Source: Streptomyces sp. TLI_053 | GTDB lineage: Bacteria; Actinomycetota; Actinomycetes; Streptomycetales; Streptomycetaceae | Direction of reading: 5' to 3' | Length of the DNA: 64,000 nt | Assembly: GCF_900105395.1 (NCBI RefSeq) | Contig: NZ_LT629775.1 | Coordinates: 4,052,001 to 4,116,000, forward strand | Shown here: positions 51,944 through 61,066 of the stretch, in pieces | Layout of the letters: every line of letters starts with the position of its first letter | Position numbering within the stretch: position 1 is the stretch's first letter | Translations under genes and position numbers: made by a program | Notes under the pieces: model-generated | Seen by the model: only the letters and a program-made list of their open reading frames with translations | Told to the model about the DNA's origin: nothing | Databases searched by the model: none

Positions 51944-51994
51944 CGGCGGCACGGGGCCGCGGGAACACGGGGCCCTGACCGGCGGCGGAACGTA

Positions 51995-52033
51995 CCGGGC
52001 CCGGGACGACGCGATGGTCGTACCCGGGCCCGG
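51995..52033. terminator. Bidirectional terminator
   Basis: 16-bp stem (51995-52010 with 52017-52033, one bulged A at 52022), between the converging methyltransferase and DUF3117 genes. Confidence 0.75.
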
Positions 52034-52070
52034 CGGCACATCTCCAGGAGATGGCGAGCACCTGCTGCGG

Positions 52071-52238
52071 TCAGCCGCAGGCCTTCTTCAGGGCCTCGCC
52101 GAGGGCGTGGGCCTCGTCGGGCGTGAGCTCCACCACGAGGCGTCCGCCGCCTTCGAGCGGAACGCGCATGATGATGCCCCGCCCCTCTTTGGTGACTTCG
52201 AGCGGGCCGTCACCCGTCCGCGGCTTCATGGCCGCCAT
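52071..52238 (-). CDS. DUF3117 family protein
   Basis: 55 residues, too short for many gene finders. Minus-strand translation begins MAAMKPRTGDGPLEVTKEGR and ends ALGEALKKACG. This is a highly conserved actinobacterial small protein (Rv1211 in M. tuberculosis) of unknown function. ATG at 52238 has AGGAAGGGG about seven bases upstream. Convergent with the methyltransferase, divergent from the enoyl-CoA hydratase. Confidence 0.93.
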   Translation of the reverse strand: MAAMKPRTGDGPLEVTKEGRGIIMRVPLEGGGRLVVELTPDEAHALGEALKKACG

Positions 52239-52527
52239 GCTCGTTCCCCTTCCTGCAACCGCTCAGCTACGCACCGGCAGTCCGTCCACCGCCGGTATCG
52301 AACGCATTGATCGGAAGCCATTATCCCGCATGCCACGGCCTGATGACCAACATCACTCTCGGTGCAACCTCGTCCGGACCGCCGCAATCCATCCCAATAA
52401 CCGGCATAAGCCCCGGCGCGGCGCCCGTCCGTACGCCACCGGAAGGTGCGATACCTCACACTCCCCAGGCGGCCCGGCGCTCCGGCATCCTGGCAGCCCA
52501 CGACCACGAGCAAGGGAGCTCTCGTCC

Positions 52528-53328
52528 ATGTCCGATTCGGTGCTGTACGAGCTGGACGGCGGCCTGGCCGTCATCACGATCAACCGCCCCGGGGCGATGA
52601 ACGCGCTGGACGTCCCGACCAAGGTGGCGCTGCGTGACACCGTGACGGCCGCCGCCGAGGACCCGGCCGTGCGCGCGGTGCTGCTGACCGGTGCGGGCGA
52701 CCGGGCGTTCTGCGTCGGACAGGACCTCAAGGAGCACCTGGGTCTGCTGAAGCGGGCCGAGGAGACCGGCGAGGGCGCGCTGCGGACGGTGGCCGAGCAC
52801 TACAACCCGCTGCTGCGGGCGCTGGCCGGGATGCGCAAGCCGACGGTGGCCGCGGTCGGCGGGGTGGCGGCCGGGGCGGGCGCCTCGCTGGCCTTCGCCT
52901 GCGACTTCCGGATCGTGGCGGACACCGCGGGCTTCAACACCGCGTTCGCCGGCATCGCGCTGACCGCCGACTCCGGGGCCTCGTGGACCCTGCCGCGGCT
53001 GGTCGGCCACGCGCGGGCGACCGAGCTGCTGATGCTGCCGCGCACCGTGAAGGCGGCCGAGGCGATGGAGCTGGGCCTGGCCACCAAGGTCGTGCCGGCC
53101 GCCGAACTGGCCGCCACCGCCCGGGTGTTCGCCAAGGAGCTGGCCGAGGGCCCGACGGTGGCCTACGGCGCGATCAAGGAGTCGCTGGCGTACGGCGCCT
53201 CGCACTCGCTGAGCGAGCTGCTCGACAAGGAGGACGAGCTGCAGACGCTGGCCGGCGAGAGCGAGGACCACCGGATCGCGGTCCGCGCCTTCATCGCCAA
53301 GGAGAAGCCGGCCTACCTGGGCCGGTAG
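52528..53328 (+). CDS. Enoyl-CoA hydratase/isomerase family protein
   Basis: 266 residues, crotonase fold. ITINRPGAMNALD, the oxyanion GDRAFCVGQDL and GVAAGAGASLAFACDFRI are typical, with FAGIALTADSGASW carrying the acidic active-site position of PaaG-like isomerases (Asp rather than hydratase Glu). It probably acts in fatty-acid or phenylacetate-type CoA ester breakdown. Start has AAGGGAG about nine bases upstream. Alone. Confidence 0.9.
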   Translation: MSDSVLYELDGGLAVITINRPGAMNALDVPTKVALRDTVTAAAEDPAVRAVLLTGAGDRAFCVGQDLKEHLGLLKRAEETGEGALRTVAEHYNPLLRALAGMRKPTVAAVGGVAAGAGASLAFACDFRIVADTAGFNTAFAGIALTADSGASWTLPRLVGHARATELLMLPRTVKAAEAMELGLATKVVPAAELAATARVFAKELAEGPTVAYGAIKESLAYGASHSLSELLDKEDELQTLAGESEDHRIAVRAFIAKEKPAYLGR

Positions 53329-53354
53329 CCCCGGCCCGGGGCCCAGGGCCGGGG
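53329..53354. terminator. Terminator between enoyl-CoA hydratase and tag genes
   Basis: 9-bp perfect stem CCCCGGCCC (53329-53337) / GGGCCGGGG (53346-53354) between converging genes. Confidence 0.65.
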
Positions 53355-53365
53355 TCGGGAGCGGT

Positions 53366-53980
53366 TCAGGCCCGGCCCGGGCCCGTGGGCGCGGTGCGGA
53401 GCGCGGTACGGACGTGGCAGTCGGCGAGGTGGTCGTCCACCAGCCCGCAGGCCTGCATCAGCGCGTACGCGGTGGTCGGGCCGACGAACCGGAAGCCGGC
53501 CTTCTTCAGCGCCTTGGCGAGCGCCGTCGACTCGGGCGTGACGGCCGGCACCTCGTCCGGGGTGCGGGGCGCCGGCCGGTCCGGGTCCCCGGCGAACCCC
53601 CAGATCAGCGCGTCCAGTCCGCCGTCGAGGTCGCGGGCGACCCGGGCGTTGGCGATCGAGGCCTCGATCTTGGCCCGGTTGCGGATGATGCCGGTGTCCG
53701 CGAGCAGCCGCTCGACGTCGGCGGGGCCGAACCCGGCGACCTCGGCGATCGAGAAGCCGGCGAACGCGGCCCGGAAGCCCTCGCGGCGGCGCAGGATGGT
53801 GATCCAGGACAGGCCGGACTGGAAGGCCTCCAGGCAGACCCGCTCGAACAGGGCGTCGTCGCCGCGGACCGGGCGGCCCCACTCGGTGTCGTGGTAGACC
53901 CGGTAGTCGTCCGCCGAATCGCCCCAGGCGCAGCGGCGCAGCCCGTCCGCACCCAGGACGGCGCCGGTGCCGGCGCTCAC
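53366..53980 (-). CDS. tag: DNA-3-methyladenine glycosylase I
   Basis: 204 residues. Excises 3-methyladenine from DNA. Zinc ligands RCAWG (Cys) near the N-terminus and CHVR with a nearby His near the end, the YHDTEWGRP motif and ERVCLEAFQSGLSWITILRRR helix-hairpin-helix region are all family-typical. The GTG start overlaps the stop of the DivIVA-like gene as GTGA, so the two are cotranslated. Same neighbours as tagA (Rv1210) in mycobacteria. Confidence 0.94.
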   Translation of the reverse strand: MSAGTGAVLGADGLRRCAWGDSADDYRVYHDTEWGRPVRGDDALFERVCLEAFQSGLSWITILRRREGFRAAFAGFSIAEVAGFGPADVERLLADTGIIRNRAKIEASIANARVARDLDGGLDALIWGFAGDPDRPAPRTPDEVPAVTPESTALAKALKKAGFRFVGPTTAYALMQACGLVDDHLADCHVRTALRTAPTGPGRA

Positions 53981-54423
53981 CGCTCCCCGTCCGGCACGGC
54001 GTCCTCGGGGCCGCCGGGCGCGGGGGCCGCGGCGGACTTGGTGAGGGCGACGGCGGGTTCGACGACCAGCGCGAACTCCTCCAGGCCGGGCAGCGGCTCG
54101 GCGCCGGGCTCGGGGCGGTCGGTCGCCCCGACGGTGCCGTGCACGGCGGCCAGCGCCTCCAGTTCGGCGATCCGGTCGTCCCGGTGCGCGAGTTCGGCGC
54201 CCAGCCGGTCGAGGACGTCGTCCACCTCGTCCATCCGGTAGCCGCGCAGGGCCATCGGCAGGCGCAGCGCGTCGACGTCGGCCCGGCCCAGCGGGCGGTC
54301 CTGCGGCAGCCGGGCGGAGATCCGGTCCTGCACGGCCTCCGGCAGCGAACCGCCGCCGCCCAGCGCCACCAGCGCGGCGCCGCCGACCACTACGGCCATG
54401 GCCACCACGATCACCCAGAACAC
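53977..54423 (-). CDS. DivIVA-domain membrane protein
   Basis: 148 residues. One N-terminal helix (VFWVIVVAMAVVVGGAALVAL) then a short DivIVA/DUF motif (LPMALRGYRMDEVDDVLDRL) leading into a brief coiled coil, and an acidic Pro/Ala tail. Equivalent to Rv1209. Probably recruited to the cell pole or septum; partner unknown. GTG start with GGGAGG eight bases upstream. Coupled to the glycosylase gene. Confidence 0.86.
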   Translation of the reverse strand: MFWVIVVAMAVVVGGAALVALGGGGSLPEAVQDRISARLPQDRPLGRADVDALRLPMALRGYRMDEVDDVLDRLGAELAHRDDRIAELEALAAVHGTVGATDRPEPGAEPLPGLEEFALVVEPAVALTKSAAAPAPGGPEDAVPDGER

Positions 54424-54528
54424 GAGCGGTCCTCCCGATTCTCCGGCCGGCCCCGACAGGAGTGGGATCATGGTCCCGATGGGCCGGGGGCCATCATCGC
54501 ACCCGCAGCAGCTGTGGAGGAGACATCG

Positions 54529-55392
54529 GTGGCACTGCGCCTGGGACCACGGGAATTCGGCGACGACGAGCTTGTGATCATGGCGATCGTCAACCGCACA
54601 CCGGACTCGTTCTTCGACAAGGGATCGACCTTCGCCGACGAGGCCGCGTTCGAGGCCGCCGACCGCGCGATGGCGGAGGGTGCGGCGATCCTCGACATCG
54701 GCGGGGTGAAGGCCGGGCCGGGTGACGAGGTGACCGTCGAGGAGGAGCTGCGGCGCACGGTGCCGTTCGTGGCGGAGCTGCGCAAGCGCCACCCCGGGGC
54801 CGTGATCAGTGTGGACACCTGGCGGCACGAGGTCGGCGAGGCGGTCTGCGAGGTCGGCGCCGACCTGCTGAACGACGCCTGGGGCGGGGTGGACCCGGGG
54901 CTGGCCGAGGTGGCCGCCCGCCACGACGTCGGGCTGGTCTGCACGCACGCCGGCGGCGCGGAGCCGCGCACCCGGCCGCACCGGGCCGGCTACCAGGACG
55001 TGATGGCGGACATCCTGCGGGTCACCGTCGGACTGGCCGAGCGCGCGGTGGGGCTGGGGGTCCGGCGGGACGCGGTGCTGATCGACCCGGGGCACGACTT
55101 CGGCAAGAACACCCGGCACTCGCTGGAGGCGACCCGGCGGCTGCCGGAGATGACCGCGACCGGCTTCCCGGTGCTGGTGTCGCTGTCCAACAAGGACTTC
55201 GTCGGCGAGACGCTGGACCGGCCGGTGGACGAGCGGCTGCTCGGCACCCTGGCGACCACGGCGGTCTCCGCCTGGCTGGGCGCCCAGGTGTACCGGGTGC
55301 ACCAGGTGGCGGAGACCCGGCAGGTGCTCGACATGGTCGCGTCGATCCGCGGCACCCGTCCGCCGGCCGTGGCCCGCCGGGGGCTGGCGTAG
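54529..55392 (+). CDS. folP2: Dihydropteroate synthase homologue (FolP2-like)
   Basis: 287 residues, TIM barrel. IMAIVNRTPDSFFDKG, DIGGVKAGPGDEVTVEEEL, ISVDTWRHEV, NDAWGGVDPG and IDPGHDFGKN follow the DHPS order, but the pterin/sulfonamide loop reads DIGGVK instead of DIGGEST and several folate-site residues differ. Mycobacterial FolP2 is reported not to replace FolP1, so this may not make folate. GTG start with GGAGGAG about seven bases upstream. Divergent from the DivIVA-like gene, as in Rv1207/Rv1209. Confidence 0.88.
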   Translation: MALRLGPREFGDDELVIMAIVNRTPDSFFDKGSTFADEAAFEAADRAMAEGAAILDIGGVKAGPGDEVTVEEELRRTVPFVAELRKRHPGAVISVDTWRHEVGEAVCEVGADLLNDAWGGVDPGLAEVAARHDVGLVCTHAGGAEPRTRPHRAGYQDVMADILRVTVGLAERAVGLGVRRDAVLIDPGHDFGKNTRHSLEATRRLPEMTATGFPVLVSLSNKDFVGETLDRPVDERLLGTLATTAVSAWLGAQVYRVHQVAETRQVLDMVASIRGTRPPAVARRGLA

Positions 55393-55410
55393 GCGCCCTC
55401 CCGGGGCGCC
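55392..55410. terminator. Short terminator hairpin after folP2
   Basis: 7-bp perfect stem GGCGCCC (55392-55398) / GGGCGCC (55404-55410), loop of five, overlapping the stop codon, between converging genes. Confidence 0.55.
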
Positions 55411-55420
55411 CTTCCGGCCT

Positions 55421-56230
55421 CTAGATCTCGTTCACGGGCCGGCGGGCGTCGGCGAGGATCTTCATGACCTCGTCGATCTCGTCGGTCACGTGGAAGAGCT
55501 CCAGGTCGTGCGGGGCCGCCTTGCCCTGGGCGACCAGGGTGTTCCGCAGCCAGTCGACCAGTCCGCCCCAGTACGCGCTGCCGAAGAGGATCACCGGGAA
55601 GCGGGTGACCTTCTTCGTCTGCACCAGGGTGAGTGCCTCGAACAGCTCGTCCAGGGTGCCGAGGCCGCCGGGCAGGACGACGAAGCCCTGCGAGTACTTC
55701 ACGAACATCGTCTTCCGGACGAAGAAGTAACGGAAGTTCAGCCCGAGGTCGACGAACTCGTTGAGCCCCTGCTCGAAGGGCAGCTCGATGCCGAGCCCGA
55801 CGCTGAGCCCGCCGGCGTCCGAGGCGCCCCGGTTGGCCGCCTCCATCGCGCCCGGGCCGCCACCGGTGATCACCGCGAAGCCGGCCTCCACCAGGGCCCG
55901 GCCGATCGCCACGCCCGCGGCGTACTCGGGCGAGTCGACCGGGGTCCGCGCGGAACCGAAGACACTGATCGCGGGCGGGAGTTCGGCGAGCGCGCCGAAG
56001 CCCTCGACGAATTCCGAGGTGATCCGCAGGACCCGCCAGGGGTCGGTGTGCAGCCAGTCGGTCGGGCCGGTGGTGTCCAGCAGCCGCTGGTCCGTGGTGC
56101 TCTCGCCGACCTGGTCCCGGCGCACCAGCACCGGGCCCTTCTGCTTCTCGGGCCACGCCTTCTTCGGGCGCGGCTCGCCCACCTGCTCAGGACCGTGGCC
56201 GTAGTGCTTTTCGTCTCCAGTGCCTGTCAT
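55421..56230 (-). CDS. LOG-family protein (TIGR00730 Rossmann fold)
   Basis: 269 residues. ISVFGSART, the nucleotide loop ITGGGPGAMEAANRGA and the family motif LPGGLGTLDELFE with catalytic Glu are all present. Homologues release cytokinin-type bases from nucleoside 5'-monophosphates; an N-terminal about 65-residue extension (Lys/Pro-rich) is common in actinobacteria. Equivalent to Rv1205. Near dapE in the same direction. Confidence 0.91.
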   Translation of the reverse strand: MTGTGDEKHYGHGPEQVGEPRPKKAWPEKQKGPVLVRRDQVGESTTDQRLLDTTGPTDWLHTDPWRVLRITSEFVEGFGALAELPPAISVFGSARTPVDSPEYAAGVAIGRALVEAGFAVITGGGPGAMEAANRGASDAGGLSVGLGIELPFEQGLNEFVDLGLNFRYFFVRKTMFVKYSQGFVVLPGGLGTLDELFEALTLVQTKKVTRFPVILFGSAYWGGLVDWLRNTLVAQGKAAPHDLELFHVTDEIDEVMKILADARRPVNEI

Positions 56231-56363
56231 GACGAAACCCTACGCCCCGGCCTCCCCTTTTTCAGGCAACGGTGGAAGGTCGGTTGGGCAACCGGAAGAT
56301 GGCGTTCGGCCGATGGTCGGACGGTCGGACCGGCCGCGGGACCGGTCCGGCCGTCCGCCGGGT

Positions 56364-57437
56364 TCAGGCCGTCAGCCAGGCGCGCAGCCGCTCCTCGGTC
56401 TCGGCGATCGCGCTCAGCGAGCAGTGCTCGTCGCGCTTGTGCGCCATGTTCGGGTCGCCCGGGCCGTAGTTGACCGCCGGGACGCCGAGCGCGCTGAACC
56501 GGGCCACGTCGGTCCAGCCGAACTTGGCCCGGGCGGTGCCGCCGGTGGCGGCGAGGAAGGCCTTGGCGGCCGGCTGGTTGAGGCCGGGCAGCGCGCCCGG
56601 GGCGAAGTCGGTGACGGTGACCTCGAAGCCGTCGAAGACCTCGCGCACGTGCTTCTCGGCCTCGGCCTCGTCGCGGTCCGGCGCGAAACGGAAGTTGACC
56701 GTCACCACGCACTCGTCGGGGATCACGTTGCCGGCCACTCCGCCGTCGATCCGCACCGCGTTGAGGCCCTCGTGGTACTCCAGGCCGTCGATGTCGACCT
56801 TGCGCGCCCGGTACTCGGAGAGCCGGCGCAGCACCTCGCCGGCGTGGTGGATGGCGTTGTCGCCGAGCCAGCTGCGGGCCGAGTGGGCCCGGACGCCGGT
56901 GAGCCGGACCTGGGCGCGCAGGGTGCCCTGGCAGCCGCCCTCGACGACCGCCCCGCTGGGCTCCATGAGCACCGCGAAGTCGGCGGCCAGCCAGTCCGGG
57001 TGGGCCTGGGCGAGGTGGCCGAGGCCGTTGCGGTGGGCCTCCACCTCCTCGCAGTCGTAGAACACGAAGGTGAGGTCCCGGTTGGGCTCGGGCAGGGTGG
57101 CCGCGAGCCGGAGCTGGACGGCGACGCCGGACTTCATGTCCGAGGTGCCGCAGCCGTGGAGCAGGTCGCCCTCGACCCAGGACGGCAGGTTGTCGGCGAT
57201 CGGCACGGTGTCGATGTGGCCGGCGAGCAGGACGCGTTCGGCGCGGCCGAGGTCCGTCCGGGCGACGACGTTGTTGCCGTAGCGGTCGACGGTCAGGTGC
57301 GGGAGGGCCCGCAGGGCCTCCTCCACGGCGTCGGCGAGCGCCTGCTCGTCGCCGCTGACGGAGGGGAAGTCGACCAGCTGGGCGGTCAGCGCGCCGCCGT
57401 CGAGGGTGAGGTCAAGGGGCGTCTTCGAGCTGCTCAT
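56364..57437 (-). CDS. dapE: Succinyl-diaminopimelate desuccinylase
   Basis: 357 residues. M20 zinc enzyme: [28 protein letters not shown] (catalytic Glu) and the C-terminal MAHKRDEHC. Removes succinate from N-succinyl-LL-diaminopimelate for lysine and peptidoglycan. The matching aminotransferase dapC is 2.5 kb away on the same strand. TACGCT eight bases before the ATG and no Shine-Dalgarno site indicate leaderless expression. Confidence 0.95.
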   Translation of the reverse strand: MSSSKTPLDLTLDGGALTAQLVDFPSVSGDEQALADAVEEALRALPHLTVDRYGNNVVARTDLGRAERVLLAGHIDTVPIADNLPSWVEGDLLHGCGTSDMKSGVAVQLRLAATLPEPNRDLTFVFYDCEEVEAHRNGLGHLAQAHPDWLAADFAVLMEPSGAVVEGGCQGTLRAQVRLTGVRAHSARSWLGDNAIHHAGEVLRRLSEYRARKVDIDGLEYHEGLNAVRIDGGVAGNVIPDECVVTVNFRFAPDRDEAEAEKHVREVFDGFEVTVTDFAPGALPGLNQPAAKAFLAATGGTARAKFGWTDVARFSALGVPAVNYGPGDPNMAHKRDEHCSLSAIAETEERLRAWLTA

Positions 57438-57649
57438 GGTCGTCCAGCGTAGTCCCGTCCGGGGGCGCGGACGGATCCCGCACCGCTCCCGGCCCGCTCC
57501 TGACCGGCGCCCCGCCCGCTCCCGGACGGGTCCGGGCCGTGGCCGGGCCGTGACGCCTTCGGTGCGGTCCGGGGGCAACCGTCCGCCGCCGCACACCCGT
57601 CCGAGTGGGTACGGTGTCGGTTCGGAGTGCTCGGTGGAGAGGGGCGGCG

Positions 57650-58678
57650 GTGGCCAGGCGGAAGAGCGGCGGCGAGGACGGGGACGCGGCGCCGCCGCGG
57701 CGCCGGAGGCCGGTGCGCGCGGTGCTGATCGTCCTGCTGGTGCTGACCGTGGTCGCGGTGGGCCTCTACTGGCTGCGCGACCAGAAGCTGCTGACCCCCG
57801 AGGGCTGCTCGGTGAAGACCCCGGCCGGCGAGGGGACGCTGGAGGTCCCGCAGGCCGCCAACGCCGCCACCATCGCCGCCGTCGCGCACGCCCGCGGCCT
57901 GCCGGACCGGGCGGTGACCATCTCGCTGGCCACCGCCATGCAGGAGTCCAAGATCCGCAATCTGGCCGGCGGCGACCGGGACTCGGTGGGCCTGTTCCAG
58001 CAGCGGCCCTCGCAGGGCTGGGGCACCGTCCAGCAGATCATGGACCCGGTCTACGCGACCAACAAGTTCCTGGACGGCCTGGTGAAGGTGCCCGGCTACA
58101 CCCGGCTGCCGCTGACCGACGCGGCCCAGCAGGTGCAGAAGAGCGGGTACCCGCAGGCCTACGCCAAGCACGAGACCAAGGCCACCCTGCTGGCCTCGGC
58201 CCTGACCGGCCGGGAGGCGGCCTCGCTGAACTGCGTGGTGCACGACTTCGCCGCCGCGGACACCGACGAGGAGCAGTTCCCGCCGGCCCCGGCCGGGGCC
58301 GCGCCGACCTCCGACGCGACGGCGGCCGCCCGCCCGGACCGGGCGCAGGTGCTGAGCGACCGGGTGCGCCGCGAGTTCGGCCGGACGGTGACCCCGGCGG
58401 CCGGCTACACCTCCACGGTGAAGGGCGCCGAGAACGCCGTCTCGCTGACCCCGGACCCGACCGCGTCCACCGACTCCGGGCCGGAGGCCGAACGGCAGAA
58501 CGGCTGGGCGGTGGCGCACTGGGCGGTCACGCAGGCGCAGCGGCTGGGCATCGAGACGGTCGCCTACGACGGCCGGATCTGGCGGAAGGCGAAGTCCGAG
58601 GACGGCTGGAAGCCGCAGTCGACCGGGACGTCGACCAAGCTGGTGCTGGTCTCGCTGGCGGCTCCCGCGAAGGGCTGA
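57650..58678 (+). CDS. Membrane-anchored lysozyme-like protein
   Basis: 342 residues. Short basic N-terminus, one membrane helix ([19 protein letters not shown]), then an extracellular domain with [20 protein letters not shown] and [18 protein letters not shown], a pattern of lysozyme/transglycosylase-like folds with Glu in the catalytic place. A disordered Ala/Pro linker precedes a C-terminal domain with [14 protein letters not shown]. It may remodel peptidoglycan; often misnamed heavy-metal transporter. The GTG at 57650 follows GAGAGG; 57605 is an alternative. Confidence 0.82.
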   Translation: MARRKSGGEDGDAAPPRRRRPVRAVLIVLLVLTVVAVGLYWLRDQKLLTPEGCSVKTPAGEGTLEVPQAANAATIAAVAHARGLPDRAVTISLATAMQESKIRNLAGGDRDSVGLFQQRPSQGWGTVQQIMDPVYATNKFLDGLVKVPGYTRLPLTDAAQQVQKSGYPQAYAKHETKATLLASALTGREAASLNCVVHDFAAADTDEEQFPPAPAGAAPTSDATAAARPDRAQVLSDRVRREFGRTVTPAAGYTSTVKGAENAVSLTPDPTASTDSGPEAERQNGWAVAHWAVTQAQRLGIETVAYDGRIWRKAKSEDGWKPQSTGTSTKLVLVSLAAPAKG

Positions 58679-58982
58679 GACCGGGGCTTGCGGGCCGCTG
58701 ACGCACTGGTGTCCGGGTTGCCGCCGTACGAGTGATTCGCGTCAACGCAGGTGGACGGACGGTCCGCCGGGCCGGACGGGGTGCAGAACCGTCACTCCCC
58801 TTGGCCCGCCGTGCGCCCGCGGCTCCGGCCCGGCCCCGGGAGCGGCTCCTCGCGCGGTCATACCGTCGGATGGTCGGTACGACGTTTTCCTTGCACCGGC
58901 CGAAACCTTCTGGCTTCTCAAGCGGTAACACCGTCGTCCGCCCGGCGGACGGAACGGACCCAGACCCCTTTCGAGGAGCCCC
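58679..58982. other. Promoter region of the secreted-protein gene
   Basis: About 300 bp without a gene. Lower-GC stretch at 58855-58930 around ACGTTTTCC and GAAACCTTCTGGC probably holds the promoter of the secreted protein. GTCGGATGGTCGGTAC (58866-58881) contains a direct GTCGG repeat. No recognised operator. Confidence 0.4.
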
Positions 58983-59768
58983 ATGTCTCACCCCCTCACG
59001 CGCCGGATCGCCCAGGCCGCACTGCTCGTGGCGGCCGGCGCGACCCCGCTGGTCGCGGCCGGCTCCGCGTCCGCCGCGGACGCCCTGCTGCCGAAGAGCG
59101 ACCTGGCCGCCCCACTGGGCCAGCTGACCAACACCGACACGGGTTCCACCCTGCAGCACACCACCCACGAGCTGGGCCAGGCCGCCGGGACCACCGGCGC
59201 CGCGACCGTCGCCGCGGGTGTGCCCGCCACCGCGGACGCCACCGGCAACATCGTCGCCCAGCAGCTCCCGGAGGCGAACGAGAAGGCCAGCTCGCTGACC
59301 GCCCCGGTGGACCAGACCGCCGCCACCACCGGCCAGCTGTCGGGTGTCACCCCGAAGGTCGCCAAGACCCTGGCCGGCAAGCTCGGCGAGGCCGTCACCG
59401 GCCACGCCGCCGGCCCGCAGCGCAGCGCGCAGAGCGGCGCGAACCCGGTCGGCGGGCTCTCCCAGGCCGGTGCGGTCGCCAACGCCGTCCCGGGCGCGGG
59501 CGGGCTGACCCAGGCCGTCCCCAGCACCAACGCCGTCACCGACGCGCTGCCGCTCGGCGCCGTAGGCCGCGCCGTCCCCGGCGGCCTGACCTCCGGTCTG
59601 CCCGGCGCCGACGTGCTCGGCCTGGCCGAGCACGGTTCGGCCAACCGCCTGGGCGGCGCCGACCTCGGCCCGAACAGCCCGCTGAACGGCCTCGGCGGCC
59701 TCACCGGCGCGCTCGGCCCGATCGGCGGCCTGCTGGGCGGCGTCAACGGCGGCGGCCTCGGTCTCTAG
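58983..59768 (+). CDS. Secreted Ala/Gly-rich protein
   Basis: 261 residues. Clear signal peptide (RIAQAALLVAAGATPLVAAG, cleavage after SASA). The mature part has many polar Gln/Thr and Ala residues, short VPG/NAV repeats (AVPGAGGLTQAVPSTNAV), and a Gly-rich C-terminus (LGGVNGGGLGL). Such sequences occur in streptomycete surface and cell-wall proteins; no enzymatic motif, no LPXTG. Start follows GAGGAG by five bases. A strong terminator follows. Confidence 0.78.
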   Translation: MSHPLTRRIAQAALLVAAGATPLVAAGSASAADALLPKSDLAAPLGQLTNTDTGSTLQHTTHELGQAAGTTGAATVAAGVPATADATGNIVAQQLPEANEKASSLTAPVDQTAATTGQLSGVTPKVAKTLAGKLGEAVTGHAAGPQRSAQSGANPVGGLSQAGAVANAVPGAGGLTQAVPSTNAVTDALPLGAVGRAVPGGLTSGLPGADVLGLAEHGSANRLGGADLGPNSPLNGLGGLTGALGPIGGLLGGVNGGGLGL

Positions 59769-59838
59769 TCCGGCCCCGGCGCGTTCCCCCCGCCGCTCGC
59801 GTGCCCCCGGGGTCGGCGGCACCCCGGTACGACGACGG

Positions 59839-59879
59839 CGAAGGGGCCGGTGTTCCTCCTCGGAACACCGGCCCCTTCG
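59839..59879. terminator. Bidirectional terminator
   Basis: 18-bp perfect stem (59839-59856 with 59862-59879), loop TCCTC, between the secreted-protein gene and dapC. Confidence 0.88.
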
Positions 59880-59892
59880 GCCTTCCCGCCGG

Positions 59893-61044
59893 TCAGCGCG
59901 CCGCGTTCAGCCGCTCCACCGCCGCCGCGACCCGCTCGTCGGTCGCGGTGAACGCCACCCGGACGAACCGGTCCCCGGCCGGACCGTAGAAGTCGCCGGG
60001 CGCCACCAGGACGCCCAGTGCGGCGAGCTCGGCGACGGTCTCCCAGCACGGCCGGTCCTGGGTCGCCCAGAGGTAGAGGCTCGCCTCCGAGTGCTCGATC
60101 CGGAAGCCGTACGCCTCCAGCGCCGCCCGCAGCGCCGCCCGCCGGGCCGCGTAGCGCTCCCGCTGCTCGGCCACGTGCGCGTCGTCGCCGAGCGCGGCCA
60201 CCGTCGCGGCCTGCACCGGGGCCGGCACGATCATGCCGCCGTGCTTGCGCACCTCCAGCAGCTCCCTGACCACCACCGGGTCGCCCGCCACGAAGGAGGC
60301 GCGGTAGCCGGCCAGGTTGGAGCGCTTGGACAGCGAGTGCACCGCGAGCAGGCCCTCGTGGCCCTCCCCGCAGACGTCCGGGCGCAGCACCGAGACCGGC
60401 TCCGCCTCCCAGCCGAGTTCGAAGTAGCACTCGTCGCTGACCAGCAGCGCCCGGTGCTCGCGCGCCCACGCCACCGTGCGGCGCAGCTCCTCGGCACCGA
60501 GCACCCGCCCGGTCGGGTTGGACGGCGAGTTGACCCACAGCAGGCGCACCCGGGAGCCGTCCAGCTCGTCCACCGAGTCGTACTCGACCGGCTCGGCACC
60601 GCACAGCCGGGCGCCCACCTCGTACGTCGGGTAGGCCAGCCGCGGGTAGGCGACCTGGTCGCCGGGGCCGAGGCCGAGCTGGGTCGGCAGCCAGGCCACC
60701 AGCTCCTTGGAGCCGACGGTCGGCAGGACGGCCTCCGGTCCGATCTCCGCGCCGAGCCGGCGCCGCAGCCAGCCGGCGACGGCCCCGCGCAGCTCCGCCG
60801 GGCCCCACACGGTCGGATAGCCGGGGGTGTCCGTGGCGGCGGCGAGCGCCTTCTGGATCACTTCGGGGACCGGGTCCACCGGGGTGCCCACGGAGAAGTC
60901 GCAGAGCCCGCCCGGGTGGGCGAGCGCGGTGGCCTTGTAGGGCTCCAGCTTGTCCCAGGGGAACACCGGCAGGAGGTCGGAAACGCGGCGCGCCGCCCCC
61001 GGGTGGCCCGGGAACGGCGCGAGCGTGCTGTTCTTGGTAGTCAC
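59893..61044 (-). CDS. dapC: N-succinyldiaminopimelate aminotransferase DapC
   Basis: 383 residues. PLP fold type I aminotransferase with SPSNPTG, SDECYFELGW and the lysine motif HSLSKRSNLAGYR. The pairing with a 7Fe ferredoxin gene directly upstream is the standard actinobacterial dapC/fdx arrangement. Works one step before DapE. GTG start at 61044; no clear Shine-Dalgarno site or -10 was seen, so expression probably depends on the ferredoxin transcript 22 bases upstream. Confidence 0.93.
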   Translation of the reverse strand: MTTKNSTLAPFPGHPGAARRVSDLLPVFPWDKLEPYKATALAHPGGLCDFSVGTPVDPVPEVIQKALAAATDTPGYPTVWGPAELRGAVAGWLRRRLGAEIGPEAVLPTVGSKELVAWLPTQLGLGPGDQVAYPRLAYPTYEVGARLCGAEPVEYDSVDELDGSRVRLLWVNSPSNPTGRVLGAEELRRTVAWAREHRALLVSDECYFELGWEAEPVSVLRPDVCGEGHEGLLAVHSLSKRSNLAGYRASFVAGDPVVVRELLEVRKHGGMIVPAPVQAATVAALGDDAHVAEQRERYAARRAALRAALEAYGFRIEHSEASLYLWATQDRPCWETVAELAALGVLVAPGDFYGPAGDRFVRVAFTATDERVAAAVERLNAAR

Positions 61045-61066
61045 AGCTGAATTGCCACCGATCCGG

